Below the pieces are notes generated by a model. It ran no database searches, was not told the origin of the DNA, and worked only from the letters and a program-made list of their open reading frames with translations. A program made the position numbers and the translations under genes. 52,951 bases of DNA from assembly GCF_015714725.1 (NCBI RefSeq), contig NZ_WBKM01000039.1, positions 1 through 52,951 on the forward strand, given 5' to 3'. Within the stretch, counting starts at the first letter, position 1. Each line of letters opens with the position of its first letter. This DNA is from Nostoc sp. WHI. Its GTDB lineage: Bacteria; Cyanobacteriota; Cyanobacteriia; Cyanobacteriales; Nostocaceae. This document shows, one piece after another, positions 19,088 to 27,666 of this stretch.

Positions 19088-20878
19088 ATGGCTAAAGAGT
19101 CTCAAAATCGGTCAAAACACTTCGCTGCTTTAAAGTCCAAGTACCAAGCAACTCAATATCAAGATTCATCACCCGCTAGTCTGCTGTATCTCATACTACG
19201 AAAACTTGACTTAGGAATTGAACTCACTGACTTAGAATTTAATTGGTTACAAGAGCATGAGCTTTTTGAAACCATTGAAATTATCTGGCTACAACAATTT
19301 AGGATGGGAGAATCAAAAAGACTAGAAGCTGAATTTTCTCATCTTAAAGCTAAGTATAAAGTTGCCAAAAATTTGGAATCATCAGTAGGCAGTGTTTTGT
19401 ATCCGATACTTTGGAAACTTGAATCAGAGAATAGTTTGACTGATTCAGAAGTCAAATTATTGCAAGATAATAATCTTACTCAAATAGTTACAATTGCTCA
19501 AGATATAAAACGTTTTGCAGAACTAAAGAAAAAATATCAAGCTACTAAGTATCAAGATTCACATCCTGATAGCCGACTATATAGAATACTAAAAAAGCTA
19601 GATACAGAAGCAAGTTTAAATGATAATGAATACGAGTGGCTGTTAAATAATGAACTTTTTGAAGCTATAGAAATTTTTGAAAAACAAGACTCTGCAACAC
19701 GAGCTAAATTTACCCAGCTAAAGAGTAAGTATCAAGCAAGCCAACACCCAGACACATCCTTATCAAGTCCATTATATCAAATACTGCAAAAACTTGATGC
19801 AGACGAAAAATTAATTGATTCAGAAATTGACTGGCTAGAAAGCCAAGGACTTACTGAAACAATTGCTATTGCTGAGGAACTCGAACGAAAACGAGAATAT
19901 ATTGCATTGAAGGCAAAGTATAAAGCTAGCCAATATGAAGATTTATCATCTGATAATTATTTATATGCAATTCTGAAAAAACTTGATTCAGAAACTCATT
20001 TAAATGAGCAAGATATTAATTTTTTAAGGCAGTCTCAATTGCCTGAAACAATTAAAATTGCTAATGATAAATATGCTTTTATCTTGAAGGCAAAGATAGT
20101 GTCATTAATCGTTATAAGCGATTCAGAAATTGACTGGCTGAAAAATAATGAATATGAAGATATCATTATTTTAGCCCAACACAAGCACTTTGCAGCGCTC
20201 AAGAGAAAATATGGATTGGTAGATCCTTTACTTCGGCTAGAGCCATTTTACGCAATCATGGTCAAACTAGAGAAAAAAGAACGGTTAGATCCTAAGTTTG
20301 TTTTTCAGCTTATGGAAGAGGGACTATTATCTAATGATGGGAAAATTGCTCTCGCCTATTACAAACTTGAAGCAGAGTTTTATGAGCAAGAATTTCACCG
20401 CACTGGACATAAATGGAATATTCCCACCGCTAGTGGTTATTGGCGCAAAGCAGATGAACCACAACAGGCTTTAAAACTTACTAACCTGGACTTAAATAGA
20501 GTCAACGACAGTAATCTAAAATCAGCTATTTTAGTCACTAGAGGAGCAGCATTCAGAGATATGGAGAACTTAGCTGATGCAGAAAGTTGTGCGAAAAAAG
20601 CTATGGAGTATCAGCCTGATAGTCATCAACCTTATACCTTAATGGGTGCTATATGTTATGACAGATATGACTATGAGCAAGGTAATTATTGGTTTGAACA
20701 AGCCATTCAACGTGGGGCTGAAACTGAAGATATAGATGCTGAAATCAAACGAGTAATCAGGAGTACAAAAGATGAGAAAAAACGACATGAAGCAGCAGAA
20801 TATTTACTGAGAAAAGATGCACAACGCTATGCTTGGGCTAAATCTTATCTCAAAAAATCGCAAGATAATAGTAAATAA
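19088..20878 (+). CDS. Protein with seven degenerate 60-residue repeats and C-terminal TPRs
   Basis: The 596-residue protein has no signal peptide or membrane helix. Residues 12-425 hold seven repeats with the pattern F..LK.KY.A..Y.D...S.LY.IL.KLD....L.D.E..WL....L.E.I.IA, at about 12-82, 83-142, 143-207, 208-270, 271-330, 331-367 and 368-425. Repeat 6 lacks its middle (KY...LY.IL.KLD), so it looks internally deleted. Residues 440-596 resemble TPR units (KSAILVTRGAAFRDMENLAD, YTLMGAICYDRYDYEQGNYW). The all-helical repeats suggest a protein-binding scaffold. I know no named family for the N-terminal repeat. It stands alone between aroC and a LysR gene. Confidence 0.85.
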   Translation: MAKESQNRSKHFAALKSKYQATQYQDSSPASLLYLILRKLDLGIELTDLEFNWLQEHELFETIEIIWLQQFRMGESKRLEAEFSHLKAKYKVAKNLESSVGSVLYPILWKLESENSLTDSEVKLLQDNNLTQIVTIAQDIKRFAELKKKYQATKYQDSHPDSRLYRILKKLDTEASLNDNEYEWLLNNELFEAIEIFEKQDSATRAKFTQLKSKYQASQHPDTSLSSPLYQILQKLDADEKLIDSEIDWLESQGLTETIAIAEELERKREYIALKAKYKASQYEDLSSDNYLYAILKKLDSETHLNEQDINFLRQSQLPETIKIANDKYAFILKAKIVSLIVISDSEIDWLKNNEYEDIIILAQHKHFAALKRKYGLVDPLLRLEPFYAIMVKLEKKERLDPKFVFQLMEEGLLSNDGKIALAYYKLEAEFYEQEFHRTGHKWNIPTASGYWRKADEPQQALKLTNLDLNRVNDSNLKSAILVTRGAAFRDMENLADAESCAKKAMEYQPDSHQPYTLMGAICYDRYDYEQGNYWFEQAIQRGAETEDIDAEIKRVIRSTKDEKKRHEAAEYLLRKDAQRYAWAKSYLKKSQDNSK

Positions 20879-20952
20879 ACTGGTTTGCATCGCTGAAATT
20901 TAAACAAATCACCAGATTGATTGATAGGTTTTGCTAGTGTTTATCATATATC

Positions 20953-21036
20953 CTTTAAGGGCGTAACGTCAGCGCTGGTAAGAGCGACGATGTTCATCAT
21001 TTACAACTATTTAAGCCTTAATCCAAACGTATTGGA
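20953..21036. repeat. Degenerate relative of the palindromic repeat family
   Basis: The sequence from 20953 ends in GCCTTAATCCAAACGTATTGGAT, close to the GCCTTAACCGAAACGTATTG end of the 134-bp element. The rest is diverged (GTAAGAGCGACGATGTTCATC). Confidence 0.4.
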
Positions 21037-21038
21037 TT

Positions 21039-22052
21039 TTAACCTTTAATCTTTCCGCTTTTATCTTTTGTTATATGTTGATGTGATTCATCTAACGTGC
21101 ATGATGTCAACATTTGTTCAAAGACTTTGGAGATGGCAGTTTGAAAACGCTGACGATGCTTAAGTTTGAAAAAAGGTCGAATTATTTCTGCGTAGCTTGG
21201 CTCAGTGACCACCGTAGGCATCGTACCATAGCCCTTTCTATTATCAATAACTCGAATTGCTCGCAAAGTTCCCAACTGGATTTCTTTTTTTACCATTAAT
21301 TCAGAAATTCCAATTGCACCTAAACCATTTTCAATCGCTGCTTTTGTCATCTCTCCACTGTTGAATACTAAAATTACATTGAGTTCACTGAGATTGATTC
21401 CCCAATTTTGTAGGGCTTCCTCAAACCTTTGCTGGGTACCAGAACCTGGTTCTCGCATCACCCAGGGAGTTTTAGTTAGTTGTGTTAAATCAATTTCTCC
21501 CCACTCAAACCAAGGGTGAGTTTGTCCCACCACAATTTGTAAGCGATCGCTCCCCACAATTTCGTATTCTAGAGTACTCTGAAGCGCTGGCTTAACATCT
21601 CCTTCTACCAAACCCAAATCAAACTGCCCTGTCGCCGTTCCTACACAAATCTCTTCTGTATTCGCCAGGCTACAGTTAATTTGAATGCTGGGATATCGAC
21701 TCTTAAACTCACTAATCTTACTTGGTAGCCAGTAGTTACCAATTGTCAGACTCGACCCTAATTTCAACTCACCCCGTTGTAGATTGTTCAATTCCCGCAA
21801 TCCCCTTTCAGTCAAAGTTACTTGATCGAGAATTTTCTGCGCTTCCACTTGGAGTAATCTACCAGCCTCAGCAATTTCAACATGGCGGCCAATTCGATGG
21901 AACAGTTTCACACCGTATTCTTGCTCTAAGTTGTGGATTGCAGCACTAACAGCAGGTTGTGTAATATAAAGCTCTTCTGCTGCACGAGTAAAGTGTAAGT
22001 GATGCGCCACAGCCAAAAATATTTTTAGCTGCTCAAGTGTCATCCCTGCCAT
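21039..22052 (-). CDS. LysR-family transcriptional regulator
   Basis: The 337-residue DNA-binding regulator has an N-terminal winged helix-turn-helix (about 4-63: LEQLKIFLAVAHHLHFTRAA, ITQPAVSAAIHNLEQEYGVK) and a periplasmic-binding-protein-like effector domain (about 92-300: LKLGSSLTIGNYWLPSKISE, VFNSGEMTKAAIENGLGAIG). The effector site and overall length fit the CysB/CbbR branch; cyanobacterial members regulate carbon, nitrogen or redox genes, but the target here is not shown. M1 (22052) or M4 (MTLEQL) could be the start. Upstream lies a cluster of TTGGCAAA sites that may be its own operator. Confidence 0.92.
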   Translation of the reverse strand: MAGMTLEQLKIFLAVAHHLHFTRAAEELYITQPAVSAAIHNLEQEYGVKLFHRIGRHVEIAEAGRLLQVEAQKILDQVTLTERGLRELNNLQRGELKLGSSLTIGNYWLPSKISEFKSRYPSIQINCSLANTEEICVGTATGQFDLGLVEGDVKPALQSTLEYEIVGSDRLQIVVGQTHPWFEWGEIDLTQLTKTPWVMREPGSGTQQRFEEALQNWGINLSELNVILVFNSGEMTKAAIENGLGAIGISELMVKKEIQLGTLRAIRVIDNRKGYGTMPTVVTEPSYAEIIRPFFKLKHRQRFQTAISKVFEQMLTSCTLDESHQHITKDKSGKIKG

Positions 22053-22105
22053 TTATGTATTCCTAAGACTTGGTATCTAAATTTTAATCACTTACATTTA
22101 TCATT

Positions 22106-22393
22106 TTGGCAAAAAAAAACATTTAATTCTATCGGTAAGTTCTTTTAAAGTATCAATACCTTTGCCAATTTACGAGGGTGAGTTGATATCTGAACTCCCT
22201 TTTCTCTGAGGCTTGGCAAAAACAATAAGTCCTAAAAATTCCTTCAAGGTTTCCCACAAGGTTTTTTAACGTATTGTCCGTAGTATCAAGGGTTTGATAT
22301 TCCAAGCTACCTTATAAGCTAAACGCTTATGTATGGGTCATTTTGCCATTTTTGCCCAAATTTTTGTTGGCTCTTATTTTGGCAAAGGTATTG
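22106..22393. promoter_or_regulatory. Cluster of TTGGCAAA sites upstream of the LysR gene
   Basis: Four exact copies of TTGGCAAA lie within 290 bases: 22106-22113, 22161-22168 (reverse), 22213-22220 and 22379-22386. Two of them extend to a perfect 15-bp inverted pair, CAATACCTTTGCCAA at 22154-22168 and its complement at 22379-22393. This fills much of the gene-free stretch 22053-22621. Near 22519-22570 a further inverted pair, GGACACC/GGTGTCC, encloses a short dispersed repeat. An operator role is an inference. Confidence 0.45.
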
Positions 22394-22621
22394 AAGTATA
22401 AATCATGCTTTCGACACGGATTCAAACAGTCAAAGCAGTGAAGTGTGTGAGGCCATTGTTCACCAGAAACAGAAGATATTGAATAAATTTATGAAGTAAA
22501 AATAAAAAGATTTTTTTAGGGGACACCCAGTGCGATCGCGTAGCGTCCCGTAGACAAAAAAGGTGTCCTTGTTTGAAACCCCTAAATTTCTTTATGGGTT
22601 TCCCTTCTGCGAATGTTCTTT

Positions 22622-23344
22622 TCAAAACCGAACCTTGTACAACTCGAATAATTCGGTTGATTTCTGCGTTATTACTTTAGCACCAGTAGCTTTAATCGTT
22701 TTTTCCCACTCAGCTAAAGGTTCTAGAAACACCTCAGCCCCCAGATAGGTTTCTAAAACAGCCCAATCCTCCGCTAAAGGCTGTTCTGGATTAAGGATGT
22801 CAAATACAAAATGGCCACCTGGTTTCAACACCCGCTTGACTTCTATCAGTACAGCATTCCAATATTCAAGGGGAAAATAACAACTAAATCCCGTTGCGAT
22901 CGCAAGATCAAATTGCTCTGATGAATAGCTTAACTGATCAGCTGCTCCCAATTCAACACCTTTGAACAGCTTGGAATTCAATTGCGGCCCACGGGAGTTA
23001 AGGGTATCCCGTGCCACATTACTGATTTCTTGCCCATGAAAAAATGCTTGCCAATCCCGCCAAGGATAAATTAAAAAGCTGATACCACAGCCAATATCTA
23101 TACAATGCTGATTTTTTTGAGGTTGAGCAATTTCCCAGAAACGGGAAGCAATTCTTCCTGAGAAACTACCTCCAATCCACTCCCGAAATATCGGCATCGC
23201 TTGTACTTCTGTTGGCAGTTCAAAGGTTTCACCTTGATACTCTCGGTTAAAGCGATAGGCTATTTGGGCTAATCTTTCGTCCCAGTTGGTTGATTTTTGT
23301 GAAGTAAAGAGATTTTGGAACTGCGAATCGGACTTTTTAGACAT
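22622..23344 (-). CDS. Class I SAM-dependent methyltransferase
   Basis: The 240-residue cytoplasmic enzyme has a Rossmann methyltransferase core. Motif I is HCIDIGCGISFLIYPW (about 81-96), an acidic post-I residue follows (FFHGQEIS), the motif IV region is FDLAIATGFSCYFPL, and motif VI is VLKPGGHFVFDILNPEQPLA. The N-terminal 70 residues (RLAQIAYRFNREYQGETFEL) are specific to this group. The substrate cannot be told from sequence. It reads toward the LysR gene but is separated by 570 bases of regulatory-looking DNA, so it is probably its own unit. Confidence 0.87.
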   Translation of the reverse strand: MSKKSDSQFQNLFTSQKSTNWDERLAQIAYRFNREYQGETFELPTEVQAMPIFREWIGGSFSGRIASRFWEIAQPQKNQHCIDIGCGISFLIYPWRDWQAFFHGQEISNVARDTLNSRGPQLNSKLFKGVELGAADQLSYSSEQFDLAIATGFSCYFPLEYWNAVLIEVKRVLKPGGHFVFDILNPEQPLAEDWAVLETYLGAEVFLEPLAEWEKTIKATGAKVITQKSTELFELYKVRF

Positions 23345-23486
23345 TTAGGTTTTTGCTGCTCTTTCTAAGGATTGTAGTCAAATTCGCAGTGCGATCGCAT
23401 CTCCTGCTGCGGTTTGTCCCACTTCGTAGGTGTAGCCAACATCCCAAAAGCTGATACTGTAGTCAGTGCTTGTAGCAAAGCAGAAT

Positions 23487-23592
23487 AAAAATTCTAGATC
23501 GGTAAAACGCGATAAATCGTCGTCACGACGAAAGATTGATTATTGTAGAGACGGCGATTTATCGCGTCTTTTGCCTTAACCGAAACGTATTG
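23487..23592. mobile_element. Copy of the 134-bp palindromic element, overlapping a gene end
   Basis: It matches 451-556 of the full element with few changes and lacks the left inverted end. Its right end (CCTTAACCGAAACGTATTG) supplies the last codons and the stop of the minus-strand gene ending at 23576. Confidence 0.85.
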
Positions 23593-24187
23593 ATTGAAAT
23601 GGTTGCAACAAAATACCACTAATTTTATCAACATCATTGATGTAGTATTCAACTATATCAATGTATGCTGTTACTCCTTCCAACATTAAAAACCGCCAGT
23701 TGGTTCCACTAGTGACAACTCCATAGATTGTCTTAACTTCTTGTTGAGCATTTTGATTGAATAATTGGGCAGCTATCATAGTGGCAATACATTGTCCTAA
23801 ACCACCTTTGATATTTTCATTTTTTGCCTCAATAATTGTAAGCACAGGCGCTTTAATGTAAAACTGTTCTTCCGAACCACAGAGAATGAAATCACAAAAT
23901 CCATTCAATCCTTTACTACTATCTACATCAAAATCTGTTCCAGAAAACAGTGATATTTGATAACTTAACTGTCGTCTAACTTCCGTCAGAACTGGCATAA
24001 TTAGTAATTCTGAACGGGCTTTTTCCGTGTTGATGGCAGTTGCTAGTTGAGTATATTCTTCTAAGAGCGTTGTTAAGCTAGCGGAAGGTTGAATAGGCAA
24101 TACATCTTTGAATAGATTCCGCTTTTCATCAATTACAAGTTGAAACGTTTCTCGAACTTTGATAAGTGTGAAATCACTGTATGCCAT
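23576..24187 (-). CDS. PD-(D/E)XK-like hypothetical protein
   Basis: The product is 203 residues from the ATG at 24187 (MAYSDFTLIKVRETFQL). An in-frame TTG at 24202 would add five residues, but GAGG lies about 10 bases before the ATG, so I prefer the ATG. The centre has the restriction-endonuclease-like core: GFCDFIL, then PVLTIIEAKNENIKGGLGQC, i.e. D...ExK followed by a Q helix. Similar proteins are frequent and uncharacterised in cyanobacteria. Whether it cuts DNA is unknown. The C-terminal residues FQSIRFG and the stop come from a mobile repeat, so the original tail has been replaced. Confidence 0.72.
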   Translation of the reverse strand: MAYSDFTLIKVRETFQLVIDEKRNLFKDVLPIQPSASLTTLLEEYTQLATAINTEKARSELLIMPVLTEVRRQLSYQISLFSGTDFDVDSSKGLNGFCDFILCGSEEQFYIKAPVLTIIEAKNENIKGGLGQCIATMIAAQLFNQNAQQEVKTIYGVVTSGTNWRFLMLEGVTAYIDIVEYYINDVDKISGILLQPFQSIRFG

Positions 24188-24352
24188 CTGCAACATCCTC
24201 AATTATTCACAACTAAACTATAGCGGTTGTGCGGACAATCTGGTTGCTATCTTGAGTAGTTCTTACGTAAGTCCTGCGCTAATCGGTCGTGCTGTTGCAA
24301 GATTTCATCAATATACAGTAATCCTATTTGATTTGTAAGAATTGCAAGCCAC

Positions 24353-24385
24353 AGATCCCCGACTTCTCAAAGAAGTCGGGGATCT
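24353..24385. terminator. Strong hairpin between convergent units
   Basis: A perfect 15-bp stem (AGATCCCCGACTTCT and its complement) has a 3-base CAA loop. It lies about 30 bases after the pirin gene (minus strand). The same sequence is often dispersed in cyanobacterial genomes, so it may be a repeat that serves as a terminator. Confidence 0.65.
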
Positions 24386-24417
24386 TGTTTCTGCGCGTTT
24401 AATTCAGGATTGCTATA

Positions 24418-25134
24418 TCACGCTAAATCGAAAAGCAAGATTTCGCCGCCGATGTTGGTGCTAATTTCTAGCTGTTCTTCGCCATTGATTTGCACACCAT
24501 CGCCTGCTCTGAGTTCCTCTCCGTTTAAGTTGACTACACCTTGCGCTATTTGTAACCAGGCGTAACGATGAGGTTTTACTTGATAATTGACAACATCACC
24601 ATCCTTTAAAACAGATACGTATAAATCAACATCCTGGTAAATTCTTACAGCACCATCGCGCGCATCTTTAGCAGCAATTAAGCAGAGTTTGCCTTGCTTT
24701 TCTTCGAGGGAAAAGTTTTTCTGTTCATACCTTGGTTTCAACCCTTGCTGCTCAGGTAAAATCCAGATTTGTAGCAAGTGGAGAGCTTCCGTAGGTGAGG
24801 GATTAAATTCGCTGTGGCTGATCCCAGTTCCAGCGCTCATAATCTGTGCGTCACCGGGACGAATCACTGACCCTGTACCCAAGCTATCTTTATGCTCTAC
24901 TGCACCTTCTAAGACGTATGTGAGGATTTCCATGTCTTTATGACTATGGGTAGGAAATCCAGCACCAGGGGCAATGCGATCGTCGTTGATCACCCGCAGA
25001 GAGCGAAATCCCATGCGGTTAGGATCGTAAAAACTACCGAAGGAAAATGTATGATAACTATCGAGCCAGCCTATTTGAGCATGACCACGTGCATTTCGAT
25101 CATGAATTAGGTGATTAATTGTACTTTGAGCCAT
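24418..25134 (-). CDS. Pirin-family protein (quercetinase-like bicupin)
   Basis: Pirins are iron-binding cupins; bacterial YhhW-type members can oxidise quercetin, and others act as redox sensors. The 238 residues match the YhhW length. The N-terminus is typical ([40 protein letters not shown]). Metal ligands are visible in [19 protein letters not shown] (two His) and in [12 protein letters not shown] (third His, followed by Glu). The C-terminal cupin half is shorter ([20 protein letters not shown]). It is a single gene with a MITE upstream. The real substrate is not evident. Confidence 0.92.
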   Translation of the reverse strand: MAQSTINHLIHDRNARGHAQIGWLDSYHTFSFGSFYDPNRMGFRSLRVINDDRIAPGAGFPTHSHKDMEILTYVLEGAVEHKDSLGTGSVIRPGDAQIMSAGTGISHSEFNPSPTEALHLLQIWILPEQQGLKPRYEQKNFSLEEKQGKLCLIAAKDARDGAVRIYQDVDLYVSVLKDGDVVNYQVKPHRYAWLQIAQGVVNLNGEELRAGDGVQINGEEQLEISTNIGGEILLFDLA

Positions 25135-25192
25135 AGATTTACCTCGCAGTTAATTATTTTTTAGTAGAGAATTCAAAAGTTAGAATTCTTAC

Positions 25193-25319
25193 TAGACCTC
25201 TTGCATAAATGCTTAAATTGTCATGTTAAGCAGAGCTAAACATAGGAGTGAGATTTTTCTCTCTACTGCCTTCCGCTCAGAATGACATTCCTGATTTTTT
25301 GATTTTTGCAAGAGGTCTA
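25193..25319. mobile_element. 127-bp MITE-like element
   Basis: Perfect 13-bp inverted ends (TAGACCTCTTGCA at 25193-25205 and its complement at 25307-25319) surround a 101-base non-coding core. It lies between the pirin and dps genes, in a gene-free stretch (25135-25759) that holds two such elements and nothing else I could identify. Confidence 0.75.
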
Positions 25320-25622
25320 TTGATTAAACGTATTTTTGAACTATTTAGATAGTAAAGCATATACATATCAAATGAAAAGTACGCACTTTAAAGTAACGTA
25401 CTTACCAAAAAGATACTGTGAGATTTTAAGTTAAATCATTGAATAATAAAATTTTGGACTTCTTAAAGAAACCATTTTGCTAGGATGTGTTAGGCGCATC
25501 TTTCGATATAATTTTTCACGAAAGAAAATGTAATCCAATACATTGACCAATCATATACACGAATAACCCTTAATTGAACCGGATTTAAATATAATCAAAG
25601 CGCTTAACGTACCGCTATATAA

Positions 25623-25712
25623 TATGGTGCGTTAGGCTGAAGCCCTTCGGGTTTGCCAGTCGCTTCAAGTCTGTAAACCCGCCCACGGCGTTGACCACCA
25701 TAACGCACCATA
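25623..25712. mobile_element. 90-bp MITE-like element
   Basis: Perfect 12-bp inverted ends (TATGGTGCGTTA at 25623-25634 and TAACGCACCATA at 25701-25712) enclose a small hairpin, AAGCCC-TTC-GGGTTT. The end motif is commonly dispersed in cyanobacterial genomes. It ends 48 bases before the dps stop. Confidence 0.75.
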
Positions 25713-25759
25713 CTTAAGATTTAACTAAATTTGAGAAAGGCTACTTTTCTCAGAAGTGC

Positions 25760-26332
25760 TTATTTGACAGCAGCAGGTATCTTTTGAGTTTTAGTAGTAT
25801 CCGCTTTTCCATTCTCTGCCTTAATTTCTGCTACTTGCAGATGAGCTTCTAAGAACCAGAGTCGTTTATCAATGGTGCGGGAAATTTCGGTGTAAAGATC
25901 AGCCGTATCAGCATCATCTAATTCATCAGTTGTAGCGATCGCTCCCCGGATATGTTTAGCATAAAGTGCAAAGCGATCTGACAACGCTGTTACGTGGTCT
26001 TTGCCATCCAAAACATCTAAGGCATATTCTGGCAGAATTGAATTACTAGCAGCAGCGCGGACTGTTCCAAAAGCGTATCCACCTAAAGCTGTGATCCGTT
26101 CAGCTACCATATCGATGTACTCTTCCAATTCCCCAGCAAGTTCATCAAATAACAGGTGTAGCTGGTAGAAGTCAGTTCCTTTAACATTCCAGTGCGCTTG
26201 CTTTGCTTGGGTTTTCAGATCCGAAGTAGCTGCCAAGGTTTGGTTAAGAAGTACTACAATTTGCACTCGCGCTTCGGCAGGAATGTCAATGCGGGTAGGG
26301 TATAGACGTGATGAAATGGTGTTGTCGCTCAT
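25760..26332 (-). CDS. dps: Dps-family DNA-protection ferritin
   Basis: Dps proteins form 12-subunit cages that oxidise and store iron with H2O2 and protect DNA in stress. The 190 residues include the four-helix ferritin-like core (about 20-165). The inter-subunit ferroxidase ligands are visible: His in QAKQAHWNVKGTDFYQLH, then Asp and Glu in LLFDELAGELEEYIDMVAER. The tail from about 170 (IKAENGKADTTKTQKIPAAV) is Lys-rich and could contact DNA. The N-terminus has a short extension (MSDNTISSRLYPTRIDIPAE). Cyanobacteria often carry several Dps copies with different roles; which one this is cannot be told. Confidence 0.93.
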   Translation of the reverse strand: MSDNTISSRLYPTRIDIPAEARVQIVVLLNQTLAATSDLKTQAKQAHWNVKGTDFYQLHLLFDELAGELEEYIDMVAERITALGGYAFGTVRAAASNSILPEYALDVLDGKDHVTALSDRFALYAKHIRGAIATTDELDDADTADLYTEISRTIDKRLWFLEAHLQVAEIKAENGKADTTKTQKIPAAVK

Positions 26333-26447
26333 AATTCTACGTTAGTGGCTTTTACAATTAACTCTACAGATACTTGTGGGCTATGCGAAACTCTCTGACG
26401 ACAGATGGAATTAACGCTTGAATATGTTAAGGTTTATGACTAGTAGG

Positions 26448-26849
26448 TTAGACACGATGGTTTTCTATGGTATTGAATGTACCACCGAAAAGGCGTAGGC
26501 GCAGCCCGCCGCAGGCATCGCGAATTGCATCACTTTGTAAGAAGTCATGGGGAAAGCCTAGTTCAATTTGACTCACTTCATTTAAGCGTTGCAAATGTTC
26601 TGGTGAGAGCGTGACATTTAGAGAAGCTAAGTTGTCTTGAAACTGAGTTAATTTACGTGCCCCAATAATCGGAATAATCACCCCACTTTGAGCGCGTAAC
26701 CAAGCTAATGCTACCTGTGAAGGTGTGTGTCCAATTTCTGCTGCAACTTGGCTAACTAATTTTGCGATCGCTAAATTTCTGAGATAAATTTCTCCGCCAA
26801 AAGTTGCGAGTCGCCCTTGTTCGCCAACTTCTTTCGGATATCTTGCCAA
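26448..26849 (-). pseudogene. Aldo/keto reductase, C-terminal fragment with repeat insertion
   Basis: Only the last 133 residues of an aldo/keto reductase remain: AAEIGHTPSQVALAWLRAQS, GVIIPIIGARKLTQFQDNLA and LSPEHLQRLNEVSQIELGFP. The catalytic Asp-Tyr-Lys-His half is gone. The frame runs into a stop just upstream, and its only start-like codon is a TTG. Near the end the family sequence SDAIRD...FGGTFNTIEN is interrupted by ACGGLRLRL, encoded by a small dispersed repeat at about 26491-26515. It is very unlikely to be an active enzyme. Confidence 0.85.
26491..26515. repeat. Small dispersed repeat inserted in frame
   Basis: On the minus strand the core reads GGGCTGCGCCTACGC, identical to the core of the insertion at 45674-45694. 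It is translated GLRLR in both places. Confidence 0.75.
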
Positions 26850-27010
26850 ATTTACAACTTAAACTCGACGACATTATACATATTTAACCATCGCCACAGT
26901 ATCGGAAAGCAAGTGAATAAAGTAGCGATCGCTACGGTTTTCTAAGCTAGAATACCAAAGTTGTGTTTAGACACATCTGACAAGTAAATTGCAAAAGAGC
27001 TATTATTTTT

Positions 27011-27430
27011 ATGACTTACTACGTAATCTACGATGGCAATTGTAATCTCTGCGTTACCTCAGTACAATTGCTTGAAACTTTAGACAAAGGAAAGCTGTTT
27101 CTCTACGCTCCCATGCAAGACGAGCAGACCCTTTTACAATGGGGAATTACAGCCCAAGACTGTGAACAGGGGATGATTTTAATTGATGGTAATCAACCCC
27201 AAAGACGTTGGCAAGGCAGTAACGCAGTAGAAAAAATTGGGCGATTATTGCCAGCAGGAAGCATATTTGTAGACGCTTATCGAGCATTACCGGGGATGAA
27301 GTGGGCAGGCGATCGCTTTTACGAACAAATCCGCGATAATCGTTACACCATCTTTGGTAAGCGTTCTAATACTTATCAATCTTCATACTGCGTGGATGGT
27401 AGCTGTAAAACAGGTAATGAGCAATTTTGA
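27011..27430 (+). CDS. DCC-family (DUF393) thiol-disulfide oxidoreductase-like protein
   Basis: This 139-residue protein of the DUF393 family is named after the N-terminal DxxCxxC motif, here YDGNCNLCVTSV. The family is thioredoxin-like by prediction. Further family features are YAPMQDEQTLLQWG, MILIDGNQPQRRWQGSNAVE and the aromatic-basic region RALPGMKWAGDRFYEQIRDN. The C-terminal SSYCVDGSCKTG adds two cysteines that could form a second redox pair. No signal peptide is seen. The gene appears to stand alone. The physiological substrate is unknown. Confidence 0.85.
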   Translation: MTYYVIYDGNCNLCVTSVQLLETLDKGKLFLYAPMQDEQTLLQWGITAQDCEQGMILIDGNQPQRRWQGSNAVEKIGRLLPAGSIFVDAYRALPGMKWAGDRFYEQIRDNRYTIFGKRSNTYQSSYCVDGSCKTGNEQF

Positions 27431-27666
27431 GCCTGAGCTAGCATTTAGTCCAAATTAGATGGTGGTTTGGATCATTTATTTCTTGGATTACTCTAAGTCA
27501 GCAATTGCTGGACAAAACTACACTGAATGATACATTGGAGCAGTTTACAAATACCCAAATCAACTGACCAACTGTACTAGGCTAATTGCGAAGTCGTGGG
27601 GTGGGCGTTGCTCACCTTGCTTTTTCTGTAAGATACCATAAAGATAGACTCTAGGAGGTGATGGGT

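Noticed and set aside
24240..24417. Possible small RNA with a strong hairpin
   Set aside because: The 15-bp hairpin matches a dispersed sequence type often seen in cyanobacteria and lies where a terminator is expected; no promoter could be seen.
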